DNA of 64,000 bases from Turritopsis dohrnii (lineage: Eukaryota > Cnidaria > Hydrozoa > Anthoathecata > Oceaniidae), in contig BQMF02000014.1 in the NCBI GenBank assembly GCA_027922465.2, forward strand, positions 186,001 through 250,000, written 5' to 3'. Within the stretch, counting starts at the first letter, position 1, and every line of letters begins with the position of its first letter. Under the pieces are notes generated by a model. It saw only the letters and a program-made list of their open reading frames with translations. It searched no databases and was not told the DNA's origin. Below, in pieces: positions 1 through 12,300 of the stretch. Both the position numbers and the translations under genes were made by a program.

Positions 1-63
1 CAGTTATGTATGTTGATTTTTTAGGTATGTATGGATGTTTCATTGTCAGTTAGCCAGAAACAA

Positions 64-134
64 TATAAATAAATAAACGCAAAAAGTTTTTTAAAAATAC
101 ATTTTTAAAAAACTTTTGCGTTTATTTATTTATA
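64..134. repeat. near-perfect AT-rich hairpin
   Basis: Two arms of about 34 bases that read TATAAATAAATAAACGC inward and its complement outward, separated by two bases, with a single extra A in one arm. The motif ATGTATGGATGT lies just outside both arms. It looks like a foldback or MITE tip. No coding content. Confidence 0.75.
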
Positions 135-1277
135 TATGTATGGATGTATTTTGTATGAACAAAATTTATGATTTATATACTTTTTGTGCTTGTGATTTAG
201 TAATTCTGTTATGTAGATTGACAAGACATTTAATATATATTGTGGAAATGATTCAAACTTTCTTAAATTTCAAGAATGTCATAGTCTTTCTTTTTTCATA
301 ATTCAGCTGATTTTGCAGAAATCCTTACAGTTTAGTTAAGTTTATCTTGACTCTGAGACCCTCAATTTGATATTTAAAAAAGTAAAAGTTAAACATTTTT
401 CGTGAACACACGGCTAAAATTTGTTTATTGTTTTCCAAATTGCTAACATTGTTTCGAAAAATCTTTTTCTTTCATTCACATCTTAATCGACCATTAAAAT
501 TTAATTACATTTTTCCAAGACATTTTCCTTATTTTTACAAAAACCACTTTTTCATTTTTCACAAAAATATACTAGTCGAAAGAGCTTAAAAGTGGCTTTC
601 CATTTATGTAAAAATTATTTGGAAATTTGGTATATTCATTTAGAAAAACAACTTAAAATTTTCCATTTCCAACATTATGAAACGCACTGTATATGACGAC
701 ACATAATAATAAAACACAGGATTCGAGTTGTTTTGAGTGATATCTTTTTCTGCTTAATTTCTTATCAAGTTTCTGCTTAGACGCAGCATTGTAGCCGAGT
801 CGTCGTGTGTAGCCCCCCGACTTTAATACTCAAACTGTTTGTAATTAATCGCATGGGAATAGGAGTTAATAGAAATACTGAAATCAGTGAAACAATAAAT
901 CGCATTATTTCTGGTTTGCCAGTTAATGCAAAGTGTGATTCTGATCACCAAACATGAAAGGATTTTGGACGAATGAGACAAAAGCATGACTTATGACATC
1001 ATTAAAATTTTTGATCGACGGTACCTCCGAACTGGTTCGTCCTACACTTATGATCCTATACATTTTTGTGTTCAGTATTTTAAGTTCTTCAAGATGGTAG
1101 CACTTTCCGTTGCCAATTTCTAAATTTTATTTTTCGTCAACTCTTTGGGGGTGACACAACTTAGGATGAACATGGGCGACAAACAACGCCGCCTTTGCGC
1201 CTAGTATATATCAATTTGTCTCTTATTTTCGATTCCACAATCATTTGGAAACATTGTTTCACATTTTTATCTTTCAG
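135..1277. other. no gene seen; probable intron or 5' region of the sulfotransferase gene
   Basis: A+T-rich, no convincing ORF. The last bases before 1278 form a good splice acceptor (ATCTTTCAG), so at least the right part is the intron preceding the sulfotransferase exon. I did not find the upstream exon that should hold the start codon and membrane anchor. Confidence 0.5.
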
Positions 1278-2200
1278 ATACATCAGCACAATCATCGCTT
1301 ACAAAAAAACCAAACTTTAAGACATTGCGATGCAACGGCAAATATTTCAACACCACTGAAGTAAATAAAATGGATATCGAATTCCATGAACAAGATATTT
1401 CAAATATTAGCACATCAAATTTTGAATTTCAACCCAAAGGTACTTACAAAAAACGATTCCCTCAAGTTTTAATAATTGGTGTTAAGAAAGCCGGGACATA
1501 TGCGTTAACACATTTTCTTGATAAACATCCTATGATCAGTGCTGCGCCCAAAGAAGTCCATTATTTTACAACCAATTACAACAAAGGACCGAAGTGGTAC
1601 CTCAAACAGATGTCGAAGTCATATGAAAACCAAATTACCATAGAAAAAAGTCCGGACTATTTTGACAATACAGATACACCTGAACTTGTTTATTCATCAC
1701 ATAAGAACTTCAAGCTAATACTAATTACTCGTGAACCTGTTAACCGGGCGATTTCCGATTACACGCATCAAAGTATTGTGCATAATGAAAGTAGAGATTT
1801 TTGCACGGTTATCCAATCTGAACCAGATGTAATAAACGTGAACGACCCCATCGTGTCCCTTGGTCTTTATTATAAGCTCATTAGAGCGTGGTTGTGTTTC
1901 TTTCCTAAAAAGCAAATACTGTTTTTGAATGGCGACCAATTGATAAAGAGCCCCGGTTCCGTACTTAGATCTGTTCAGAGATTCCTTAATCTTCCTATAC
2001 TAATAGATGAAAGATCATTTGTATTCAACAAAACGAAAGGTTTTTTTTGTTTCAAAGATGGCGAATGCTTAAAAAAAGGCAAAGGGAGGAAACACCTTGA
2101 AGTACCTGAAAGTTGTTTAAAATTGTTAACTGAATTTTACAGATCACACAACAAAATGTTCTTCGATCTTGTTGGTGAAAATTATGGCTGGCCTACATAA
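1278..2200 (+). CDS. heparan sulfate glucosamine 3-O-sulfotransferase-like, terminal exon
   Basis: This family transfers sulfate from PAPS to the 3-OH of glucosamine in heparan sulfate chains in the Golgi lumen. Visible motifs in order: the 5'-phosphosulfate loop (GVKKAGT, in the usual PQVLIIGVKKAGT setting), the catalytic-glutamate motif EVHYF, EKSPDYF, the 3'-phosphate site ITREPVNRAISDY, and a C-terminal NKTKGFFCF...CLKKGKGRKH segment with the conserved cysteine pair. The exon opens after a splice acceptor at 1275-1277 and the frame is open from there in phase 1. The first ATG in frame is inside the exon, so the real start and the transmembrane anchor lie in an unseen upstream exon. The family assignment is strong; the isoform is not determinable. 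Confidence 0.9.
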
Positions 2201-2574
2201 CATATCTGTCTTGAAAATAACTGATTGGTAAAAAGACATATGATCTAATGCACATAAAATATATAACCGAAAATAAACTTTGATACACTGGTAAAACAAG
2301 AGGCACGGAAAACCCGAGTTATGAAATCGAGATGTTCCAACCAATGTTGGGCAAACGTGCAATGTTGGGCAGAAATGCGCGACGTGCAATGTTGGACTGA
2401 AATGAACAATGTTCTCCCGGTGTTTTGGAATAAGTGAGACCAACAGACTGTTTTGTTTTTCCTGCAGACAGATAAAGCTGGACACATTTTTGTTATTCTG
2501 AAATTGGGATTCTGTAAAGCTAAATATTTTTACGGTAGCAGCGAAAGCGAATACCGTATTAAAACACCCTTGGA

Positions 2575-2613
<39 letters not shown>

Positions 2614-3689
2614 CTCCGGCCAAAACGGCAGTTTTTAGCCTACGATTTAGAGTATGCGAGTCCCCACTAAAAACTCAATATACATTCTAATGAACGAACG
2701 CAGCCTTTTGAATTTTCGAAGGTTTTCAATCACATACATTTAAAATACGTTTTCTTTGATATTTTATCACTTAATTGATGAAGGAATGGATATTAATCAA
2801 ATAGGTCTACATAAAACTGGGACTTTTAGTTACTTTTATGGTACTGAATCAATGAACTTTGGTACTTGAAAATAGATATGTTTTTTGTGTCAGTAAAGCA
2901 CAGATCAGACTTTCTTATTACTTTCTACGTTTGTTAGCTATCTGTTCTGTCTTTGAACATCAAGGTTTTCAAAAATCGAGTTAAAAAAAGGCAGTTATCC
3001 GTTTGAATTCATTTTCGGTTACAAAAAATTATAATTCAAAACATGCATTTTTTTTTACATTTTTTTCTTATAAAAAAAACGTACGTTATAAACAGCTCAT
3101 GCATGTATAATTCTTTTGTCTTCTAATAAATTAAATTGCTGGTGTGTTGCGATTAGACCCTATTTACACGAGTTAGTAATTTTAAACATTATAATATCGT
3201 TTATGCCTTCCACCAGTAAGATATCTCAAGAAATAACGTTTACAGAACAATTAAGAACTTTAAGTAAAATTTCAAATTTAAAAGTATTCTTGTGGCAAGT
3301 ACTTTTGCTGCTACCGTTTTGCGCCATCTGGCTCTTGTTACAACTTATTTAACATGTTTGTGATAAGAAATTTGGATTTTTAAGGTTTACATAAAGACAT
3401 TTTACTGTTTTCGCCCTCCAGAATCGGATGCCACCTATCAAAAGAAAAAGGGGAGCAAAGAGCGCAGATAATTTATAGCTATTTCATACACACGTACTAA
3501 AAACCTTAAAACTACTATTATGCTATAGATGATCCATGAATTTCAGCTTTGAATAAAAGTGATAGCAAATTTCTTTCCTTTCTGTTCTGTACATCGTTTC
3601 ACACCACTTTTGTACACCCCTTCAGAATCATGAATGACATAGGATACGAAAGTGCAATAGCGCCACAACACTATAAAACACTACAAAAT
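2201..3689. other. intergenic: repeated TGCAATGTTGG motif and a TAC/TCC microsatellite
   Basis: Three spaced copies of a (CG)TGCAATGTTGG-like motif lie at about 2340-2400; the same motif recurs in the satellite at 3690-5382 and near 16200. A triplet microsatellite of TAC and TCC units runs from about 2577 to 2622. ORFs across it on both strands are low-complexity products and not credible genes. Nothing else recognised. Confidence 0.6.
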
Positions 3690-5382
3690 ACTCATGTTTG
3701 TCTTCGTAACAAGGTCTTGTCCAACATTGCATGTTAAGTATTCCCTTTTTGGCCTTTCGTATAAAGTAGTCCTCCTCTTTAATAGAAGTGGAACAACACA
3801 GTTGTGAACTGATAAGGCTGGAATTGGGGTTTTTTCCAAGAAAATACTCATGTTTGTCTTCGTAACAGGGTCTTATCCAACATTGCATGTTTGTAGATCA
3901 TACATGCAATGTTGGGCATTCCCTTTTTGGCCTTTCGTATAAAGTAGTCCTCCTCTTTAATAGAAGTGGAACAACACAGTTGTGAACTGATAAGGCTGGA
4001 ATTGGGGTTTTTTCCAAGAAAATACTCATGTTTGTCTTCGTAACAGGGTCTTATCCAACATTGCATGTTTGTAGATCATACATGCAATGTTGGGCATTCC
4101 CTTTTTGGCCTTTCGTATAAAGTAGTCCTCCTCTTTAATAGAAGTGGAACAACACAGTTGTGAACTGATAAGGCTGGAATTGGGGTTTTTTCCAAGAAAA
4201 TACTCATGTTTGTCTTCGTAACAGGGTCTTGTCAACATTGCATGTTTGTAGATCATACATGCAATGTTGGGCATTCCCTTTTTGGCCTTTTTTATAAAGT
4301 AGTCCTCCTCTTTAATAGAAGTGGAACAACACAGTTGTGAACTGATAAGGCTGGAATTGGGGTTTTTTCCAAGAAAATACTCATGTTTGTCTTCGTAACA
4401 GGGTCTTGTCCAACATTGCATGTTTGTAGATCATACATGCAATGTTGGGCATTCCCTTTTTGGCCTTTCTTATAAAGTAGTCCTCCTCTTTAATAGAAGT
4501 GGAACAACACAGTTGTGAACTGATAAGGCTGGAATTGGGGTTTTTTCCAAGAAAATACTCATGTTTGTCTTCGTAACAGGGTCTTGTCAACATTGCATGT
4601 TTGTAGATCATACATGCAATGTTGGGCATTCCCTTTTTGGCCTTTCTTATAAAGTAGTCCTCCTCTTTAATAGAAGTGGAACAACACAGTTGTGAACTGA
4701 TAAGGCTGGAATTGGGGTTTTTTCCAAGAAAATACTCATGTTTGTCTTCGTAACAGGGTCTTGTCCAACATTGCATGTTTGTAGATCATACATGCAATGT
4801 TGGGTAGTCCCTTTTTGGCCTTTCTTATAAAGTAGTCCTCCTCTTTAATAGAAGTGGAACAACACAGTTGTGAACTGATAAGGCTGGAATTGGGGTTTTT
4901 TCCAAGAAAATACTCATGTTTGTCTTCGTAACAGGGTCTTATCCAACATTGCATGTTTGTAGATCATACATGCAATGTTGGGCATTCCCTTTTTGGCCTT
5001 TCGTATAAAGTAGTCCTCCTCTTTAATGGAAGTGGAACAACACAGTTGTGAACTGATAAGGCTGGAATTGGGGTTTTTTCCAAGAAAATACTCATGTTTG
5101 TCTTCGTAACAGGGTTTTGTCAACATTGCATGTTTGTAGATCATACATGCAATGTTGGGCATTCCCTTTTTGGCCTTTTTTATAAAGTAGTCCTCCTCTT
5201 TAATAGAAGTGGAACAACACAGTTGTGAACTGATAAGGCTGGAATTGGGGTTTTTTCCAAGAAAATACTCATGTTTGTCTTCGTAACAGGGTCTTGTCCA
5301 ACATTGCATGTTTGTAGATCATACATGCAATGTTGGGCATTCCGTTATGGCTGGAATTGGGGTTTTTCCAAGAAAATACTCA
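3690..5382. repeat. satellite array, ~178-bp unit, about 9.5 copies
   Basis: Units begin with ACTCATGTTTGTCTTCG at about 3690, 3846, 4024, 4202, 4379, 4557, 4734, 4912, 5090 and 5267, so the period alternates between 177 and 178 bases. The first unit is about 20 bases short. Each full unit holds a 13-base inverted repeat (CCAACATTGCATG ... CATGCAATGTTGG) with a 13-base spacer; the short first unit has lost the second arm. Copies differ at only a few positions, so the array is young or homogenised. Minus-strand ORFs of 72 or 131 residues crossing it are by-products of the 177-base period. It ends against the stop codon of the integrase-peptidase gene. Confidence 0.95.
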
Positions 5383-6385
5383 ATAGGAAGTAATAAATTG
5401 AAAAGCTAACTTGCTTGTGTTGTTTTCTTGCATATGCTGTTTTTCATATTGTTTGAATAGAGGCAGCAGTTCCATCACAATGTATTGCTGAACATTAGCT
5501 TCAGTAGAAAATTCCTCAAATGACATCTTGAATTTCTTTTTTTGATAAACTGTGATGAAAGATGGCAAATCGTAATGACTTAATTCATCGTATTTCTGAT
5601 GAAAATGCTTGTCGGTGTTGAGAACCTCAAGTAATCTTTTATAATAATCCTTGCCAGTGCTTCTGACCTTCAAGAGCAAGTTCTTGTTCTTTTCAGTTGA
5701 ATTATGGTATATCTTTTCGAGTGTACCGTTTTCAGAAATGGCTTTCAAGAAGGTTGACCAGCTCTTTTCTTTTATTTCACTTTCTTTTATCTATTTTTCG
5801 TTTTTTTGTCTTTCCATCCAAGCTAAAAAAATGCGACGTGGTATTAGCTAATATACCTGCTTATTACAAAAATTTTTTAAAAGTTATTTCAATTGGAAAT
5901 ACATTTCCACAATTCATTCATAAAGAATTATGAAAGAAAGAAAAGAAAACTGGAAAATTGACTTGTCATATTTTTTGTACCTGCTTCACTTTTTTTAGTG
6001 CACCTGCTGCAGAACCAATCTCCACTAGGCTTCACTTCTAACTTGGCGCAAGCAAAGTGGCTCCAAAGTAAGCAACGTTCACATGCAACACTTCTCCCGG
6101 TAAGTTTTTTTCTGCATGTTCCACATTTCCATTTAGGATTTCGTTTTTTCAATTCAATCTTTTCTTTGATGGCGTTGAAAGACATGTCGGTACAATAGAA
6201 AGCGATTTTCTTTAGATTCACAGAAGAATCCAGCAATGAAACGGAAAAGTCATCACGAATCATGTATGAGAGAAGTCGGGTTCTGTTGTCGAAAACATCA
6301 TCCACGAATTTTTCTTTCACTATGCAGGAAATCAGGAAAAAGTCTTGGTCCTCATCGGACATTTCTCTGAACGGAGTGACTTGCA
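5380..6385 (-). CDS. exons 15-16: PHD finger and C-terminal segment
   Basis: Exon 5981-6385 begins QVTPFREMSDEDQDFFLISC and later shows CGTCRKKLTGRSVACERC, WSHFAC and WFCSRC: a Cys4-His-Cys3 PHD/RING-type zinc finger, usually a reader of histone tails. The exon ends in GCAG before GTACAA. The final exon probably starts at 5768 (EKSWSTFLKAISENG...) and runs to the stop at 5380; it is charged and helix-rich with no known motif. The start of the last exon was chosen because it is the acceptor that keeps the phase. Confidence 0.75.
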
Positions 6386-9300
6386 CTGAAATGATTTAAT
6401 TACATATGTTAGACTTAACACTTTTATCAACTTTTTAGGACCTATTCATGTTTTCGTTGTAATTTCTTACCTTTTCCTTTATCAACCTCGGATCGAACAG
6501 AAAGCTCGTCCTCATCCGTTTCATGTGCGTTTGCTACAAGAATAGAAACACATAAAGAGGGTCAATACATATAGCTTGTGTAAGGTGTGCAAGTGCTGTC
6601 GAATTTTTGCTACCTACCATCTTCAGTGTGAACGTCTTCAGCAGGGTGAACCTCGGATCGAACAGATAGCGCGTCCTCATCCGTTTCATGTGCGTTTGCT
6701 ACAAGAATAGAAACACATAAAGAGGGTCAATACATATAGCTTGTGTAAGGTGTGCAAGTGCTGTCGAATTTTTGCTACCTACCATCTTCAGTGTGAACGT
6801 CTTCAGCAGGGTGAACCTCGGATCGAACAGATAGCGCGTCCTCATCCGTTTCATGTGCGTTTGCTACAAGAATAGAAACACATAAAGAGGGTCAATACAT
6901 ATAGCTTGTGTAAGGTGTGCAAGTGCTGTCGAATTTTTGCTACCTACCATCTTCAGTGTGAACGTCTTCAGCAGGATGAACCTCGGATCGAACAGAAAGC
7001 GCGTCCTCATCCGTTTCATGTGCGTTTGCTACAAGAATAGAAACACATAAAGAGGGTCAATACATATAGCTTGTGTAAGGTGTGCAAGTGCTGTCGAATT
7101 TTTGCTACCTACCATCTTCAGTGTGAACGTCTTCAGCAGGGTGAACCTCGGATCGAACAGAAAGCGCGTCCTCATCCGTTTCATGTGCGTTTGCTACAAG
7201 AATAGAAACACATAAAGAGGGTTAAAACATAGCGTTGTGAAAACATCTTATTGGAACAGAAAGTATCGAGCCTTACTTGTTTCAGTTTCTAAATCTGAAA
7301 AAGGATTCTCTGGAAGTGGTTTGATTACTGAAAATGTAAAAATGTCATTTAAAAATACAGCTGCTATGTATAAATACAGAGATATTTAGAGATATGACAT
7401 CTATTTGAACTCACCATATAAGCAATATGTTATCTTGTAGCCACTTGGTATATCTTTGTATTTCAACGGCAAGAAATTGTTCTTTTGGCCATCATAACAT
7501 TTCCATCCGCTATCAGTATCAATTTTTGCAATGTAATGTGAATTGTTACACATCGTAATTGCTCTCAGCTCAAAACTGAAGAATGCAAGAAATAATAATT
7601 TTCAACATACTGCAACATTTTATTGCGATCAGAAGGATGTGTAACCCAGAAGTTTACTGACCTACGTGATACGTGGCCTGGAATTTTTACAGTCAGCTCC
7701 AGTGGCATCGATTCAATATCAATACCTTTACCAAGACTTTCAGTGCATATCGGTAAAAGGGATGGTATTCCTTTGAAAACACGTTCCGTCTATATTCTGT
7801 ATCCGTTACAATAATGTCGCTCTTCACTACAGATATAACAAGGAAGTTTTTGATGAAAAAAAACAGTAGGAAAGAGGCAAATAATTTTATCATTTACTGC
7901 TCGTAACAGCAAGTGTGAATGAAAATTCTAAATATTTTACCCTGTTTGATTCCTACAGTATTAATTTAGGCTACATATATATACACTACTAAGCTAATGT
8001 GTACGTTCTTAAATCCTAGTCTTTAAATCAAATATCAAATTACAAACAATAGACACCCTTACTGTGTTTCCGTGTTTCTATCAATGAAGTAGCTGCCAAC
8101 AACACTATCGGTGTCTTTCATACGCCTGCCGCAAACAGACGATGTCCCAGCTGTAAACCAGCGTGTAACCTTAAAGTTAATTAAGTGTAATGCAAAAAAA
8201 AAAAAACACTCGCATGTGACTCAAGCGAGAAAAGAAAAAAACTAATGTTACTTGATCCTGAAATTCCAAAGGGGATAACCATCTTTTACTGCTTACAACC
8301 GCTGGACAATCCACCATATCAGTTAGCACTTGCTTTTCGGGGCAATGTTTACTGTTGCAAATCGAAGGCATAGAATGCTGCATTAGTGGTAAAATATACG
8401 GTTTAATCATGAGATTGAATTCATTACCTAGAAAATCAATCACATTATTCCGATTTTTTAGCTTATGATCTAGCGCTATTTGAAGCTTTGCAAAGTCAAA
8501 ACTTCCACTTTCAATCAATTTTGCTAAACGGCCATGTCCAAGTTGACGCCAAGTGGAGAATATCTCCCTGGATTTCACGAATATTGCCATCCATGTATCG
8601 ACCGGACATGTATTAGCAAATTGCACAGCTTTTCCGTCGATTGTTAAACAACCTCCATAGTACGGTAGATGTTTTCTTTCTTCGATTGAGTGCGTAGTGT
8701 CACTGCGGTCTTGATGACTGTTTTTGCAGTTTTTCGTTTTGCCCTTGTGACATCGTGAAGTGCATAACACTTTTGATAGCTTGCATCGACATTGTCTGGT
8801 ATGACAACCAGCTTTGCACTTGCAAAATATCGTTGGTGTTTGGAGCATTTCGTTGACGGCGCTTGTTAATGATATATATTTATCAGGATTTCCACACCGC
8901 ACTTTACCTGTATAAGGCATAAGCTTGGAAGCTGAAAATCTATTTTTAAGTGTTCCAAACTGGGACAGCAAACGATATGTGGGCTGGCTTCCAGAACTTT
9001 TGTGGACAATCATGCAGGGAAGACGCGATGGATCAGTTGAATGCCTCAGTTGTGCTGGAATTTGAACTGTTACATGTTCACCTTCTTTGAAATCTGCAAC
9101 TTTTATTCTTTTGCCTTTAACGTGCTTTCTTTGCATGTACTCCGCATTTCTGAAATTAGCATCGATCACATCCGCTCGTATTTTTTGCCGTTTTGGAGAT
9201 GTGCATGGCGCATCCTCTATTTCTTTTCTCTTTTTTGACTCAGAGTGAATGTTAAAATTTACCAAATCATCATCGAGAATTTCATCATCTTCACTCCAAT

Positions 9301-12300
9301 TGCCTTCATCGTTTGGAATGATGTCTTGGACGTCATCTGCAGTTACATCATCAAATTGTATACCTGCCTTTAAAGTGTTGTTAAAAGTTTTAAATTAGCT
9401 ATACTTTCTTGTTAACCAAAACAGTAAACCTATATTAAATATTTACCTGGTGAAAATCATTGGCCCTTCGACCAAAAACAATTTCATATGAGGTTTTCTT
9501 GGTACTACGCACACGTGCGGTGTTCATGGCATCTAAAACAACATAATGTTGAAAACATGAATAAAACGAATGTAAAAAACAACTTCTACAACTTACACTG
9601 AATTTCAGGAAGCCACTTGGACCAATTTGAAGTCCCTTCATCTTTCTCCCGAGCACAAATCATATTTTCAATGGTGCAGTTGCCTTGCTCAACCATTCCT
9701 TGTGACCGGGAGTGTCTTGGTCCACCATGAATAAAAGATGCTTTGCCAGGCCACAATAACACGGTAGCACGTATGATGTCATTAACAAATTCTTTACCGT
9801 TGTCAGAATGGATGATTTTTGGTAAACCAAAGTAAGACAAAAAGTACTTCTTGAAATTTTCCGCTGTTTCATCAGCTCTTTTTGTTTGCTGAGGATATAT
9901 TACATGAAATCGACTGAAATGATCAACAATGTGACATATCCACTTATAATCACCATCTGGCCTCGTCTGCATATCTATCAAATCGATCTAAAGTCAATGA
10001 GAATACATTGTGAAATTTTTCAAAATTCTCAGTTCGCGAAATATAAAGACGCGAAAATTATTGAACATTAACAGGCCTGTTTGTAATAGGTTACCTGTAT
10101 TCTTTGCAGAAATCCTGTTAGGATAATTGGTTGTAACGGAGCTTTTTTTAACTGGGGACACTTCTCAGCACAAGTGGTACACCCTTTTATATACTGCTCA
10201 ACAGCTGCACGGGGAATATTGGCATATGTTTCACTAATCTACAAAATCAAAACATTCGCGTTTTCACATCTAGGTACATGTTAACACATGTCACAAATAC
10301 ATACCATTTATATCAGAGTACGTTCTATGAAATAAAAATATGAATATTCATACTTTGCACCATGTTTTCCAAACTTTAAGATGTGCTAATTCATGAATGT
10401 GAACCCGATTTATAATCTCAAATAGGCACCTTAAGCAAAGACGACGGCAACGTATCTACGACGGGGATGACGTCAAAAAAAAGTTCTGCGCATGCTCAAA
10501 CTCAGATGATTCCCTTGCCATTCCCGTCCACTCTTTCTCTTGAACGTGGTGAGCTGAAAGAGACGTTCTCGTGACAACGTGAGTAAAAATTGTTTTAAAA
10601 TCAACTGTTGTGTTAGGGTTGTGTGCCTTAATCTTGCTTTAAAACAATTATTTTTGTTTCTATTTGATATCAAAGCTCTACAAATATGTTTTGTTGTTTC
10701 TTTTGCTGCAAATGGCTAATATTTCTGTGTTTTCTTTTTTTTCTTCAGGTAAACAAACCGAAGAGTAAAGTTAGGCAAAATGGCAGAGGATTCAAGTAGT
10801 AACTCAACGAAAAAAAAGTAAGACAGTTATTTTTGTACATTATTTTCTATAATTTAATATGAAATGGATTATAGAAGGAATTCTCCTCGATCTTGCAACA
10901 TAGAGATGTGAATAAAATTAGCAGGCTACTGTACTGTTGCTAGCTGAGCCTGGGGTCTGATATGTCTGATCTGAAGATCTCTAGTCAAAAAAAAAAGCAA
11001 AAAGAAGAAGAAGCTCTGAGACTGTTTGTACAAAGAACCCTCTGTCATAGACATCAGAAGCTTGAATTTCTTTATTTTTTCAGGACTATTATGGTGTGGA
11101 ACAACCAAAAAGATGATTATCTGTGCAGGGAAATTATGTTGACAGAACCTTATAAGTTTAAACCTCGAAGTCGTGAAAGAGGAAATACTTGGAAAACTAT
11201 AGCAGATGCATTGAATGCAAGTTCTACTGAATGTTGTTATTTCAAAGTTGATGCACGAGCTGTAAGGGAGTGATTTAATTTACTAATTTCTCATTTTAAA
11301 GCAAAAGAAAGGGATGAAATAAATGCAAGTGGCATAAGCCCTGAAAAAAAGTCCACTTGATGAAGTTATAGAACACCTTGTACAACGTGTAGAAGAATGC
11401 GAGGAAGAACTACAAAATCAAAACAAAGAGAATTTTGATAAAGTACAGCAAGAAAAATTAGCTGCTGAAGATATGAGGCAGAAAGCCATGGAAACCTATG
11501 CTGAAACGAAAACAAGAAAAAAACTTCAAGGTGAAAGTGAAGATGATGAATCACCAAAAACTGTGAAGAAACGGAGGGGTTCTGGATCCGATACACTGCA
11601 ATACCTAAGAGAGAGAGCTGAGATGGATAAAGAATTGAGAATGCAAGAATTAGAAGTACGGAAAAAAGAGCAAGAACTAGCCCAACAGCAGTTATTGCAA
11701 TCACAACAGCAAAATCAACAAATGATGGCTTTAATGTTGCAACTTTTACAGCAGAAAAAATAAAGACAACATTTAGAATTGTGTTTATATATATTTTTAA
11801 AAACACAAGCAAGCTTTGAGGAGACCGTCTGATATCACCTGTGAAGGAGTGTACTTTCTGTATATTCTTATTTATATAAATTTCATCTACAGATGATGTA
11901 GAGAAAGTACACTTTCTGTATATTCTTATTTATATAAATTTCATCTACAGAGAAAGTACACTCCTAATACCCACTCGACTGATGTGCGAACTTCACTCAT
12001 GGATTTGTTGAAGTCACGTTGTTGTGGTGTTAAGGGATTTCTGAATGGTGCTTGTAGTTGCAGACGCAAAGGGTAGGCAGGATCTCCATAGATACAAAGT
12101 GGGTCACCATTCGGTTTGAAACTATGTTGCGCAAGCAGCTGAACTAGGTTAGACATTGCCAACATTGAACTATCATGTTTTCTACCCTCAACAGGTCCGT
12201 AAAGGTTTGCTATAAGCCCATTAGGGGCAACTACTGACTGGAACTTGATAGAGTGGACCCGCTTGTGACCATTATATAAAATTCTTTGATTGTGACTAGG

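Noticed and set aside
2144..2638. ORFs across the TAC/TCC microsatellite on both strands
   Set aside because: Low-complexity products (poly-Val/Gly or poly-Tyr/Ser), one of which overlaps the sulfotransferase stop; not genes.
3628..5309. Series of 72- and 131-residue minus-strand ORFs with nearly the same protein
   Set aside because: They exist only because the satellite period is 177 or 178 bases with no stop in one frame; ORF length simply tracks the period, and no splice or start logic supports a gene.
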